Source: Fontibacterium universale (GTDB taxonomy: Bacteria; Pseudomonadota; Alphaproteobacteria; Pelagibacterales; Pelagibacteraceae). From it: a stretch of 64,000 bases of DNA. Shown here piece after piece: positions 32,402 to 41,919 of the stretch. The notes beneath the pieces are model-generated. The model was not told where the DNA came from and did not search any database. It saw only the letters and a list, made by a program, of their open reading frames with translations. Position numbers and translations under genes: made by a program. The stretch's first letter is position 1; the number at the start of each line of letters is the position of its first letter. The stretch spans positions 1 to 64,000 of the forward strand of contig CBDEAT010000002.1 in NCBI GenBank assembly GCA_965236175.1. Direction: 5' to 3'.

Positions 32402-33682
32402 ATGATAGTATTATTATTGTTTTCAGTTTTAATATTTTTACTTTTTATCAATATTCCTATTGCGATTAGCATCGCTGTAGCAACCGTAGTAGCAATGGTT
32501 GCTAAAACAGGACCGCAGTATTTAGTTAACACGGCCCTTGCCATGTATAATGGAGCCAAAAGTTTTCCACTAATTGCCATTCCCTTATTTATTTTAGCTG
32601 GAGCTATTATGAATAGTTCTGGAATCTCAAGAAGATTAATTGCTTTTGCTTCTGCCTGTGTTGGTTTTATCAAAGGCGGTCTAAGCATGGTCACTATTGC
32701 TACATCAATGTTTTTTGCTGAAATTTCAGGTTCTGCTGTTGCCGATGCATCTGCATTAGGTTCAATTTTAATCCCAGCAATGAAAAATAAAGGTTATTCT
32801 CCAGCCTTTGCCGCATCAGTTGTATCCTCAGCTTCTTCACTTGCTATTATTATCCCACCATCCATACCAATGATTTTATATGCAGTTATAGCGGGATGTT
32901 CCGTTGAACAATTGTTTGTCGCAGGATTTGTACCTGGATTTTTAGGAGGCTTTTTAATGATGGCCGTGTCTTATATTTATGCAAAGAGAAAAAATTTACC
33001 TATCGAAGAATCTTTTAATATTAAAAATGTAAAAAGAACTGCAAAAGAGGCAGGTTTAACTTTTATTTTACCAATAATAATCTTAGGAGGAATATTTGGT
33101 GGATTTGTAACAGCAACAGAAGCTGCTGGTTTAGCAGTGTTTGCTTCTTTAGGCATAGCATACTTATATAAAGAATTTAATTTAAAACAATTTTTTGATT
33201 CAACTGTTGAAGGGGGGTCGCAAACTGCAACAGTAATGTTATTAGTCGCATCTTCTATGTTGTTAGGTGAATTCTTAACCATGGAACAAATTCCACAAAA
33301 AATAGCTTCGTCTTTAACAACATTAACTCAGAATAAATATTTAATTTTAGCAATCTTAAATGTTTTTCTATTTATTATTGGTTTCTTTTTGCATTCTGCC
33401 GCTGCAATTATTTTAGTGGTACCGGTTGTAATGCCTTTAATTAACAGCCTAGGAATAGATCCTGTTCATTTTGGTATTATTGTAACTTTAAACTTAGCAA
33501 TCGGTCAGCAAACACCCCCTGTTGCAAGCGTTCTCGCTGTAGCCTGTTCCATTGCAAAAGTGGACATGTGGACGGCAACAAAAGTGAATATTATCTTTAT
33601 CAGTGTTTTAATTTTTATATTATTGCTTTGTACTTACGTTCCTGTTGTGCCGATGTCTTTAGTTGAGTATTTTTATAGATAG
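32402..33682 (+). CDS. TRAP transporter large permease subunit DctM (second system)
   Basis: 426 residues, about 12 spans. Family blocks: FINIPIAISIAVATVVAM, FPLIAIPLFILAGAIMNSSG, EISGSAVADASALGSILIPA, LAIIIPPSIPMILYAV and LNLAIGQQTPPVASVLAVA. It forms the transport pathway with the preceding DctQ. It is immediately followed (5 bp) by an enoyl-CoA hydratase gene on the same transcript. Confidence 0.95.
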   Translation: MIVLLLFSVLIFLLFINIPIAISIAVATVVAMVAKTGPQYLVNTALAMYNGAKSFPLIAIPLFILAGAIMNSSGISRRLIAFASACVGFIKGGLSMVTIATSMFFAEISGSAVADASALGSILIPAMKNKGYSPAFAASVVSSASSLAIIIPPSIPMILYAVIAGCSVEQLFVAGFVPGFLGGFLMMAVSYIYAKRKNLPIEESFNIKNVKRTAKEAGLTFILPIIILGGIFGGFVTATEAAGLAVFASLGIAYLYKEFNLKQFFDSTVEGGSQTATVMLLVASSMLLGEFLTMEQIPQKIASSLTTLTQNKYLILAILNVFLFIIGFFLHSAAAIILVVPVVMPLINSLGIDPVHFGIIVTLNLAIGQQTPPVASVLAVACSIAKVDMWTATKVNIIFISVLIFILLLCTYVPVVPMSLVEYFYR

Positions 33683-33687
33683 CAAAA

Positions 33688-34470
33688 ATGTCAAAACTAA
33701 TTTTACAAAAAAAAATTAGCGATTACATAATCGAAATATCGTTAAATCGTCCTGAAAAATTAAATGCGTTAACAAAGCCTATGTGGAAAGAATTAGGTGT
33801 TGTATTTAAAAAACTCTCCATTAATAAAAATTTAAGATGCGTTGTAATTAGAGGGCAGGGAGGAAAATCTTTTTCACCTGGTAATGATATTAGTGAATTT
33901 ACAACTGAACGTTCCAATAGCAAACAGTCCAAAGATTACGGCAAGTTTTTACACTCTACATTAGGGGCCATATTAAATTGCCCAATCCCAACCGTTGCTT
34001 TAATTGAGGGCATTTGTGTTGGCGGAGGTTTAGAAATAGCTTCTTGTTGTGATATTAGAGTATGTGGAAAATCATCTAGGTTTGGCGTTCCTATTAACAG
34101 ACTAGGCCTAACAATGGCGCCAAGAGAAATGCAGCCTTTAATTAATTTAGTTGGAAAAAGTATCGCTTTAGAAATTTTATTAGAAGGTAGAGTTTTTGAT
34201 TCAGCAGAAGCTTTGCAAAAAGGTTTAGTTAATAAAATTGTCTCTGATAGCGACGTTGAGAAAGAGGCTTACGAAACAGCGGAAAGAATAGTTGATGGAG
34301 CCCCATTAGTTGCAAGATGGCATAAAAAATTTGCAAAAGAGTTTTCAAATAATGAAAAAATTACAGATAAGATGAACGACCAAGGTTATAAATGCTATGA
34401 CACTGAAGATTTTGATATTGGTTACAAATCGTTCTTAAATAAAACAAAGCCAAAATTTAAAAATAAATAA
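33688..34470 (+). CDS. Enoyl-CoA hydratase/isomerase family protein
   Basis: 260 residues of the crotonase fold. Oxyanion-hole segments: GGKSFSPGNDISEF and GICVGGGLEIASCCDIR. FGVPINRLGLTMAP follows where the catalytic acidic residues lie; position 2 of the usual Glu pair is not clearly conserved, so hydration, isomerisation or another crotonase reaction is possible. It sits between the TRAP permease and a CoA transferase, as in carnitine-type (CaiD/CaiB) pathways. Confidence 0.88.
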   Translation: MSKLILQKKISDYIIEISLNRPEKLNALTKPMWKELGVVFKKLSINKNLRCVVIRGQGGKSFSPGNDISEFTTERSNSKQSKDYGKFLHSTLGAILNCPIPTVALIEGICVGGGLEIASCCDIRVCGKSSRFGVPINRLGLTMAPREMQPLINLVGKSIALEILLEGRVFDSAEALQKGLVNKIVSDSDVEKEAYETAERIVDGAPLVARWHKKFAKEFSNNEKITDKMNDQGYKCYDTEDFDIGYKSFLNKTKPKFKNK

Positions 34471-34472
34471 CT

Positions 34473-35678
34473 ATGCCAGGACCTATTCATGGCATTAAAG
34501 TTCTTGAACTAGCACAAATAATGGCAGGCCCGAGTTGCGGTCTACTCCTTGCTGATCTTGGCGCTGACGTTGTTAAAATAGAAAAAATTCCTGATGGCGA
34601 TGATACTAGACGATTTACACCGCCCGATGTTAACGGAGAAGCAGCGGCTTTTATGACTATGAACCGAAACAAAAAAGGATTTGCTTTAGATTTAAAGAGT
34701 AATGAGGGCAAAGAAGTATTTAAAAAAATGGTTAAAAAAGCCGATGTAATAGTTGAAAATTTTAGAAAAGGAACCTTAGAAAAATTGGGCATTGGTTATG
34801 AAGAACTTAAAAAAATAAACTCTAAAATAATTCTATGTGAAATATCGGGATACGGAAGAACAGGTCCTTATGCTGATAAAGGAGGATTTGATTTAGTTGC
34901 ACAAGGAATGTCAGGACTTATGAGTATAACAGGAGAAAGTTCAGATAAACCCCCAATGAAAGTTGGTGCACCTATTACAGATATTACCGCAGGAATTTTA
35001 GGGGCAACAGGTGTGCTTGCTGCTTTAATTCACCGAGATAAAACTGGAGAAGGGCAAAGAGTGGATACCTCTTTGTATGAGGCTGGAATTATTCATACTT
35101 ACTGGCAATCAGCAATTACAAGTGCCACAGGAAAATCTCCAGGTCCTTTAGGATCGGCTCATCCATTAACTGCTCCTTATCAAGCTTTTAAAACTAAAGA
35201 TAAATGGATTACCGTTGGTGCGTCTAATCAAAATAACTGGATTCATTTACTTGAAGCTTTAGGAAGAAAAGATTTACAGGAAGATAAAAGATTCAGTAAT
35301 AATGCTAATCGTATGAAAAATTTGCAAGCACTTGTTGAAATTTTAAATAAAGAAATGATTAAAAAAAATTCTAAAGAATGGTTAGAGATATTTGATCAAA
35401 AAGGTCTCCCGTGCGGACCCATCAACACTATAGAAGAAATGTTTGAAGATTCTCATACAAAACACAGAGAAATGATTATTGAAGTTAAAAATACTAAAGC
35501 TGGAACATTTAAGTCTATTGGAATGCCTATTAAATTTTCAAAATCTAAAACAGACAAATCTAAAGGAGCGCCTATATTTGGAGAACATACTATAGAAGTT
35601 TTAATAGATTATGGTTTTAATAAAGCTGAAATTGATAATTTAATTAAAAATAAAATAATTTATTCTTCAAGCAAATAA
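34473..35678 (+). CDS. CaiB/BaiF family CoA transferase (second)
   Basis: 401 residues. Class III CoA transferase: GIKVLELAQIMAGPSCGLLL, DVVKIEKIPDGDDTR, FMTMNRNKKGFALDLKS, and the Asp nucleophile region RVDTSLYEAGIIH. It starts 2 bp after the hydratase stop. Together with the TRAP importer it probably loads CoA onto an imported carboxylate, which the hydratase then handles. Not a close duplicate of the transferase at 21246-22406. Confidence 0.9.
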   Translation: MPGPIHGIKVLELAQIMAGPSCGLLLADLGADVVKIEKIPDGDDTRRFTPPDVNGEAAAFMTMNRNKKGFALDLKSNEGKEVFKKMVKKADVIVENFRKGTLEKLGIGYEELKKINSKIILCEISGYGRTGPYADKGGFDLVAQGMSGLMSITGESSDKPPMKVGAPITDITAGILGATGVLAALIHRDKTGEGQRVDTSLYEAGIIHTYWQSAITSATGKSPGPLGSAHPLTAPYQAFKTKDKWITVGASNQNNWIHLLEALGRKDLQEDKRFSNNANRMKNLQALVEILNKEMIKKNSKEWLEIFDQKGLPCGPINTIEEMFEDSHTKHREMIIEVKNTKAGTFKSIGMPIKFSKSKTDKSKGAPIFGEHTIEVLIDYGFNKAEIDNLIKNKIIYSSSK

Positions 35679-35696
35679 GCTTAAGAGTCTTATTGA

Positions 35697-36183
35697 ATGT
35701 TTTTTAAAAGATTATTCTCACGTAGCAATTTACAATTAAAAGTTAATGATGGTGGTAGAGCTGCTGCTGGTTACAAAGGGCAAGCAGGAGACTGTGTAGT
35801 GAGATCTATTGCGATTGCTACAGGCATGCCTTATCAAAAAGTTTATGATGATTTATTTAAAGCCAATCAAGAATTTAGAAATACATCAAGAACAAAACTA
35901 GCTAGAAGTTTAAAACAAAGACACGATAGTCCAAGATCTGGAACTCATAGAGCAGTATTAAATAAGTATTTAGAAAAATTAGGATGGAAATGGACACCCA
36001 ACTATGTTTATGGGGCAAGGTTGCAAAGTTCATTTAAAGAAAGAAGAGCTTCCTATGGGTACATTAATAGTTTCATGTTCTAAACATTTAACAGTAGTTA
36101 TTAACGGTGTTCTTCACGATATTTTTGATTGTTCTAGAAACGGAACTCGCTGCGTTTATGGCTATTGGACTAAAGGTAACTAA
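35697..36183 (+). pseudogene. Frameshifted hypothetical gene (about 161 codons)
   Basis: The first frame (35697-36083) gives GDCVVRSIAIATGMPYQKVY and KYLEKLGWKWTPN, typical of a small family resembling cysteine-protease-like domains (Cys in GDC). Near 36001 one extra A shifts the frame: removing it continues as PTMFMGQGCKVHLKKEELP, then GTLIVSCSKHLTVVINGVLH and RNGTRCVYGYW, ending at TAA 36181. The second half fits the same family, so the intact gene would span the full range. Real decay or a base-call error cannot be told apart here. Confidence 0.7.
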
Positions 36184-37650
36184 ATTTTTTGATCGTACTC
36201 ACCAACTTTTCCAGTTTTTTGAAGTAGTTTCATCAATAAAATTAAAGATATTCTTAGTATCGTTGATTAGATGTTAAGGCTTTCGAGCCACCACAACTAA
36301 GGAAGGTTTGTTAGATGAGGCTCTAATTAATCCCCATGAATCATCTTCTAGTGAACAAACGTACACCATTAATTGTTAAAATATCTGTAATAGCTTGATT
36401 GTCTATTTTAGTATTTTTTACTTTTAATATCTTCAACTTGTTTAATTAAATCCTCAACTACCTGATATTTTTCTTCATCTTTACAGAAATGGAGCCATAG
36501 TAGGTGTTTGATAAGTTTTAGGTAGATCATTAATTATTTCATTCATTTTTTTACCTTGATCATTAAGTAAATGACAAACTTGAAGAGCAGAATTAATTCC
36601 ATCATCATAACCATATCCTAGTGGTTTATTAAAAAAGAAGTGACCGCTCTTTTCAAATCCAGCAAGTGCTTTAATTTGATTAACTTTTCTTTTAATATGA
36701 GAGTGTCCTGTTTTCCAATAGATAGTTTCGCAGTTATTTTCTTTTAGAATTTTATCTTTAGCAAATAAACCAGTAGATTTAACATCTACAATAAACTTAG
36801 ATCCTTTATATTTTGGCGCAAGGTTTCGAGCTATTAAAAGTCCAATTTTATCTGAAAATATTTCTTCGCCCTTTATTATCAATCACTCCAACTCTATCTC
36901 CATCTCCATCAAATCCAAAACCAACATCCGCATTATTATCTTTAACAGCTTTAGCAATTGCATGTAGCATTTCTAAATCTTCAGGATTAGGATTGTATTT
37001 TGGAAAAGTAAAATCTAAATTACAGTCTAGTTCTACAAACTTCACAACCAATTCCTCTTAAGATTTGAGGAGCAAATACTCCAGCAGTTCCATTTCCACA
37101 GGCAACAACAGCTTTAATTTTTTTTTGTATTTTATTTTTAGATATTAAATTATTAATATATATTTCTTTAAATCCTTTGATTTCTTTATAAGATCCTTTA
37201 TCAAATTTAAATTTCTGATTTAGAACAATATCTTTAAGTTCATTCATTTCTTCAGGCGCATGAGTTAATCCTTTTTCAATTCCCATTTTAACTCCAGTCC
37301 AACCATTTTCATTATGACTTGCTGTAACCATAGCAACACCATCTGCATTTAGTTCAAATTGAGCAAAATAAACCATAGGCGAAAGAGACAGGCCTACATC
37401 CTCAACTTGACAGCCAGCTAACATTAATCCTGCCGTTAAGTGATTTTTTTACTTTCTTCACTATAAGATCTGATAATCGTGACCAACAATTACTCTTGGA
37501 TTTTTTTTTGTGTGTATTACGTAATTTGAGTTCCAAGGGCAAGTCCTAAATCGTTTTAATGCCTTCAAGATTAATATCTTTTGGATACAACCATCTGGCG
37601 TCGTATTCTCTAAAACCGTTTTTGTTTATGTTAATATCTTTAGAATTCAT
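36180..37650 (-). pseudogene. Phosphomannomutase/phosphoglucomutase relic with many indels
   Basis: Read from ATG 37650: FREYDARWLYPKDINLEGIK, then in shifted frames NPRVIVGHDY, LMLAGCQVEDVGL, MVTASHNENGWTGVKMG (37020-37424; catalytic SHN region with His in place), GFGFDGDGDRVGV (36848-37051; metal site) and NKPLGYGYDDGINSALQ (36481-36882), then DDSWGLIRASSNKPSLVVV close to the end. At least eight single-base indels interrupt it, for example near 37052, 36875, 36492 and 36455. The parts occur in the right order over the full length of a PMM/PGM enzyme. The gene is non-functional as written, or the sequence is error-rich here. Confidence 0.85.
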
Positions 37651-37775
37651 TAAAAAAATTAATTGTTATTTTTTAATGGTTTATCAAAATTAAATTTTTT
37701 TAATTGACTTTTTTGCAGTGTTCTATTAATGTTCTATTGAACTGTACTTATTAATGGTATATTCATGATTTTGTA

Positions 37776-37792
37776 ACACAACATGTAGTTGT
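37776..37792 (+). promoter_or_regulatory. Putative NrdR box upstream of nrdA
   Basis: ACACAACATGTAGTTGT is an imperfect palindrome (ACAAC / GTTGT around ATGTA) similar to the NrdR consensus ACAC-WATATW-GTGT. NrdR represses ribonucleotide reductase genes when (d)ATP is high. It lies 33 bp upstream of the preferred nrdA start. A second box about 31 bp away, as usually seen in pairs, was not clear. Confidence 0.5.
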
Positions 37793-37824
37793 TTTACCAT
37801 AAAAATCTAATAAAATATAGAGTT

Positions 37825-39767
37825 ATGCAAGACAATTTGGCTTTAGCCATCAAGAATCTCGTTTTGGACAAAGGAATCAACATTCCAACATCAACTCCAA
37901 AATCTAATGTTCAGGATCTAAAAAAACCAGATCTTTTTTCTCTAACTAAAGAAACAGAATTATTTCAAAACGAAAAAGGGATCACAATTAAAATTGATCG
38001 TTCTAAAGATTCAAAATTAACAAATTTCGGTAAAGCAACTTTAGACGATAGATATTTAGCTGAGGGAGAATCTTATCAAGATTTATTCGCAAGGGTCGCA
38101 GCAAATTATTCAGATAACAATCTACATGCACAAAGAATTTATAACTACATTAGCAATCTTTGGTTTATGCCAGCGACACCAGTTTTATCAAACGCTGGAA
38201 CTGACAGGGGACTACCAATATCTTGCTTCTTAAATGAAGCTAACGATAGCTTAGATGGAATTTTAGATCTTTGGTCTGAAAACGTATGGCTTGCAGCAAG
38301 AGGCGGTGGCATAGGAAGTTATTGGGGAAATCTAAGATCTATCGGTGAAAAAATTGGAAGAGTTGGAAAAACTTCTGGAATTATTCCATTCATTAAAGTG
38401 ATGGATTCTTTAACGTTAGCTATTAGCCAAGGATCTTTACGAAGAGGATCTGCTGCTTGTTACTTACAAATCGACCATCCCGAGATTGAAGAATTTATTG
38501 AAATGAGAAGACCAACAGGAGGAGATCCAAATAGAAAAGCATTAAATCTTCACCATGGCGTTCTAGTGACCGATGCATTTATGAGAGCTGTTGAGCTAGA
38601 TGAGCAGTGGGCACTTAAGAGTCCTTATGATGGAGCTGTTCAAGCAACAATTTCTGCAAGAAATTTATGGATTAGACTTTTAACTGCACGAGTTGAAACG
38701 GGTGAGCCGTATATTATTTTTATAGATACTGTTAACAGAATGATCCCGCAACATCATAAACTTGCAGGTTTAACTGTTAAAACTTCAAACTTATGTTCTG
38801 AAATTACTCTGCCGACAGGTATTGATAAAAATGGAAAAGACAGAACAGCAGTTTGTTGTTTATCTTCAATAAATTTAGAAACGTATGATGAGTGGAAGGA
38901 TGATAAAAATTTCGTTGAAGATATTATGAGATTTTTAGATAATATTTTAAGTGAGTTTATAGAAAAAGCTCCAGATTCTTTTAAAGATGCAAAATATTCT
39001 GCGCACCGCGAAAGAAGCGTTGGTCTTGGTGTTATGGGATTTCATTCGTTCCTACAAAAAAATTTAATTCCTTTTGAATCTGTAATGGCAAAGGTTTGGA
39101 ATACAAAAATATTTAAATATATCGATCAAGAAGTTAATAAAGCTTCAAAAAAACTTGCCGAAGAAAGAGGACCATGTCCTGATGCTAAAGATTATGGAAT
39201 TATGGAGAGATTTTCTAATAAAACTGCGATAGCTCCAACAGCTTCTATTTCTATTATTTGTGGCGGTTCATCACCAGGAATTGAGCCTATCGCTGGAAAT
39301 AGTTATACCCACAAAACATTGTCAGGTTCTTTCAACGTTAGAAATAAATTTTTAGAAGAAGTTCTTAATAAATACGGAAAAAATAATAACGAGACTTGGT
39401 CTTCGATTACTACAACCCAAGGATCTGTTCAGCATTTAGATTTTTTAACTCAAGAAGAAAAAGATGTATTTAAAACTGCGTTTGAACTTGATCAACGTTG
39501 GTTAATTGATCTTTCAGCAGATAGAACTCCTTACATTTCGCAAGCTCAATCTTTAAATATATTTCTTCCAGCAGATGTTCATAAAAAAGATTTGCATCAA
39601 ATCCACTTTCAGTCTTGGAAAAAAGGATTAAAGAGCCTTTACTACTGTAGATCGAAATCTATACAGAGGGCAGAAGTTATAAGTAAAAGTTTTGTTGCAA
39701 GCCACAACAGAAAAAACACAGAATGAAGAAACCTAAAAACTATGAGGAATGTTTGTCATGTCAGTAG
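37825..39767 (+). CDS. nrdA: Ribonucleoside-diphosphate reductase alpha subunit, with possible -1 frameshift
   Basis: The preferred start is ATG 37825 (MQDNLALAIKNLV); upstream codons only read through the NrdR-like box from a TTG. The 0-frame protein (633 aa, stop 39724-39726) has the catalytic barrel: PISCFLNEANDSLDG, LAARGGGIGSYWGNLRSIG, the radical-site block TSNLCSEITLPTG and CCLSSINLETYDEW. There is no N-terminal ATP cone. The redox-active CxxC tail expected at the C-terminus is absent in frame 0 but present as KNYEECLSCQ in the -1 frame, ending at TAG 39765-39767. An A AAA AAC heptamer at 39711-39717 lies where the switch is needed. Followed by, and overlapping, nrdB. Confidence 0.9.
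39711..39717 (+). promoter_or_regulatory. A AAA AAC slippery heptamer near the end of nrdA
   Basis: In the nrdA frame the codons are AGA AAA AAC, exactly the X XXY YYZ geometry of -1 ribosomal frameshift sites. A slip here adds HRMKKPKNYEECLSCQ and avoids the TGA two codons later. The alternative is one A missing from a 7-A run, by mutation or base-call error. No clear downstream hairpin or upstream Shine-Dalgarno-like stimulator was found. Confidence 0.5.
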
Positions 39768-40783
39768 CCGTTAAAATTCAAGATAAAATTATTGATAAAA
39801 ATTATTGCGATACACAAGGATTGTTAAAAGATAATCCTGTTTACAAACCTTTTAGATATCCATGGTGCTACGATGCTTGGTTAACTCAACAAAGAATTCA
39901 TTGGTTGCCAGAAGAAGTACCGTTATCTGAAGACATTAGAGATTGGCAAAAAAAATTAACACAAGGAGAAAAGAATTTACTTACTCAAATTTTTAGATTT
40001 TTTACTCAAGCGGATGTTGAAGTAAATAATTGTTATCTTAGACATTATACGAGCGTATTTAAACCAACCGAAGTTTTAATGATGATGACTGCGTTTTCAG
40101 CAATGGAAACAATTCACATCGCTGCTTACTCTCATTTATTAGACACAATCGGAATGCCAGATTCTGAATATTCAGCATTTCTAAAATATAAAGAAATGAA
40201 AGATAAGTATGACTACATGAAAAATTTTAACACAAACAATAAACGTGAAATTGCTAAAACAGTAGCAGTATTTAGCGCCTTCACAGAAGGTCTTCAGTTG
40301 TTTGCTAGTTTTGCAATTTTACTTAACTTTCCTAGATTTAATAAAATGAAAGGAATGGGTCAAATTGTTACTTGGTCTGTAAGGGATGAAACTCTTCATT
40401 GTAATTCAATGATCAAAATTTTTAATACTTTTTGTGATGAGAATCCAGGCTTACTAGATGAGAGTTTAAAAAAAGAAATTTATGATGCATGTAGAACAAT
40501 TGTTCATCATGAAGATGCTTTTATTGATTTAGCATTTGAAATGGGTGATATTGAAGGACTAACAGCTCAGCAAGTTAAAGATTATATTAGATGGATTGCA
40601 AATCGTAGATTATCTCAATTACGCTTAAAAGAGATTTACGAAGTTAAAGAAAATCCGTTATCTTGGTTAGATGACATGTTAAACGGCGTTGAGCACATGA
40701 ACTTTTTTGAGGGTAGAGCGACAGAATATTCTAAAGCCTCTACAAAAGGTTCTTGGGTTGAAGCCTTTGAATTTACAAGATAA
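39758..40783 (+). CDS. nrdB: Ribonucleoside-diphosphate reductase beta subunit
   Basis: 341 residues from ATG 39758 (MSVAVKIQDK), preferred because GAGGA lies 9 bp upstream; an in-frame ATG at 39749 is also possible. Ferritin-like R2 subunit with metal ligands and the radical tyrosine in AFSAMETIHIAAYSHLL, then FSAFTEGLQLF and WSVRDETLHCNSM. It houses the di-metal/tyrosyl radical that activates NrdA. The start overlaps the -1-frame end of nrdA by 10 bp. Confidence 0.95.
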   Translation: MSVAVKIQDKIIDKNYCDTQGLLKDNPVYKPFRYPWCYDAWLTQQRIHWLPEEVPLSEDIRDWQKKLTQGEKNLLTQIFRFFTQADVEVNNCYLRHYTSVFKPTEVLMMMTAFSAMETIHIAAYSHLLDTIGMPDSEYSAFLKYKEMKDKYDYMKNFNTNNKREIAKTVAVFSAFTEGLQLFASFAILLNFPRFNKMKGMGQIVTWSVRDETLHCNSMIKIFNTFCDENPGLLDESLKKEIYDACRTIVHHEDAFIDLAFEMGDIEGLTAQQVKDYIRWIANRRLSQLRLKEIYEVKENPLSWLDDMLNGVEHMNFFEGRATEYSKASTKGSWVEAFEFTR

Positions 40784-40789
40784 TTAAAA

Positions 40790-41917
40790 TTACCTTTTAT
40801 CTATCGGTTGAACTTTTCGATATATAGATCCCGTGTATTTCGAAAGGGGTCTAATTAATCTATTGTCTTTTAATTGCTCATTTATGTGAGCAGACCATCC
40901 TGTAATTCTTGCAATTACAAAAATTGGAGTAAAGAAATCCACATCAAATCCCATCAAGTAATAAGTAGGACCTGATGGAAAATCTAAATTTGGAAATATA
41001 TTTTTTTCTTTAATCATTGTTTCTTCTAATATTTTAGAAATTTTAGGAAATTTTTCATTTTTATAAAACTCAGCAGTTTTGTAATAATATTTAGTCATTG
41101 TAGGAACTCTAGAATCTCCTTTTTTATAAACACGATGACCAAAACCGATTATTAAATCCTTATTTTTTATTTTATTTAAAATATATTTTTGAGCATTTTC
41201 AGGTTCTTTAATGTCCAAGAACATTTCCATCACAGCTTCATTCGCACCTCCATGTAACGGACCTTTTAAAGCACAAATTCCTCCAACAATCGCACTATGT
41301 ATATCAGCAAGGGTGCTTGTAATAACTCTGGAGGTAAAAGTTGAAGCATTAAAACTATGTTCAGCGTATAAAATTAAAGACACATCAAATGCTTTAACCA
41401 CATCTTTGCTTGGAACTTTTCCAAAGCACATATGAAAAAAGTTTTCACTAAAACTTAAGTCTTTTTTTGGATCTATAATGTCCAATCCTTTTCTTGTTCT
41501 AAAATTTGCAGCAACTGTTGTAGGAGCTTTTGAAAAAATTTGTATAAATTTATTATAATTAGCTTCGATTGTATTTGTTGAGGTTTCTGAGTCTTCCAAA
41601 CCTAAATGACTAACAGAAGTTCTGGTAGTATCCATTGGATGTGCATTTTTAGGATAGTTTTGAATAACTTTTTTTAAATTAGAACTAATTTCTCTATTGC
41701 TTCTTTCTTCCTCTTGAAATTTAGCTAGTTGCGATTTATTTGGAAGTTCTCCATTTAACAATAAGTAAGCAACTTCCTCAAACACACACGCTTCAGCTAG
41801 ATCTTGAACAGCATAACCTCTGTAGGTTAAAGAGTTGATATCTGGCATTACCTCTGAAACTTTAGTTTCATCAGCGATAACGCCAACTAATCCTTTCTTA
41901 ATTTCAACTTCAGCCAT
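40790..41917 (-). CDS. prpC: 2-methylcitrate synthase / citrate synthase
   Basis: 375 residues. Citrate-synthase fold with GGICALKGPLHGGANEAVME (active His), IGFGHRVYKKGDSRV (active His) and YLMGFDVDFFTPIFVIAR (catalytic Asp region). It lies directly downstream of prpB (2-bp gap), so 2-methylcitrate synthase (propionyl-CoA + oxaloacetate) is the likely role, although members of this subfamily also make citrate. No prpD or acnD is in the window. Confidence 0.88.
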   Translation of the reverse strand: MAEVEIKKGLVGVIADETKVSEVMPDINSLTYRGYAVQDLAEACVFEEVAYLLLNGELPNKSQLAKFQEEERSNREISSNLKKVIQNYPKNAHPMDTTRTSVSHLGLEDSETSTNTIEANYNKFIQIFSKAPTTVAANFRTRKGLDIIDPKKDLSFSENFFHMCFGKVPSKDVVKAFDVSLILYAEHSFNASTFTSRVITSTLADIHSAIVGGICALKGPLHGGANEAVMEMFLDIKEPENAQKYILNKIKNKDLIIGFGHRVYKKGDSRVPTMTKYYYKTAEFYKNEKFPKISKILEETMIKEKNIFPNLDFPSGPTYYLMGFDVDFFTPIFVIARITGWSAHINEQLKDNRLIRPLSKYTGSIYRKVQPIDKR

Positions 41918-41919
41918 CT

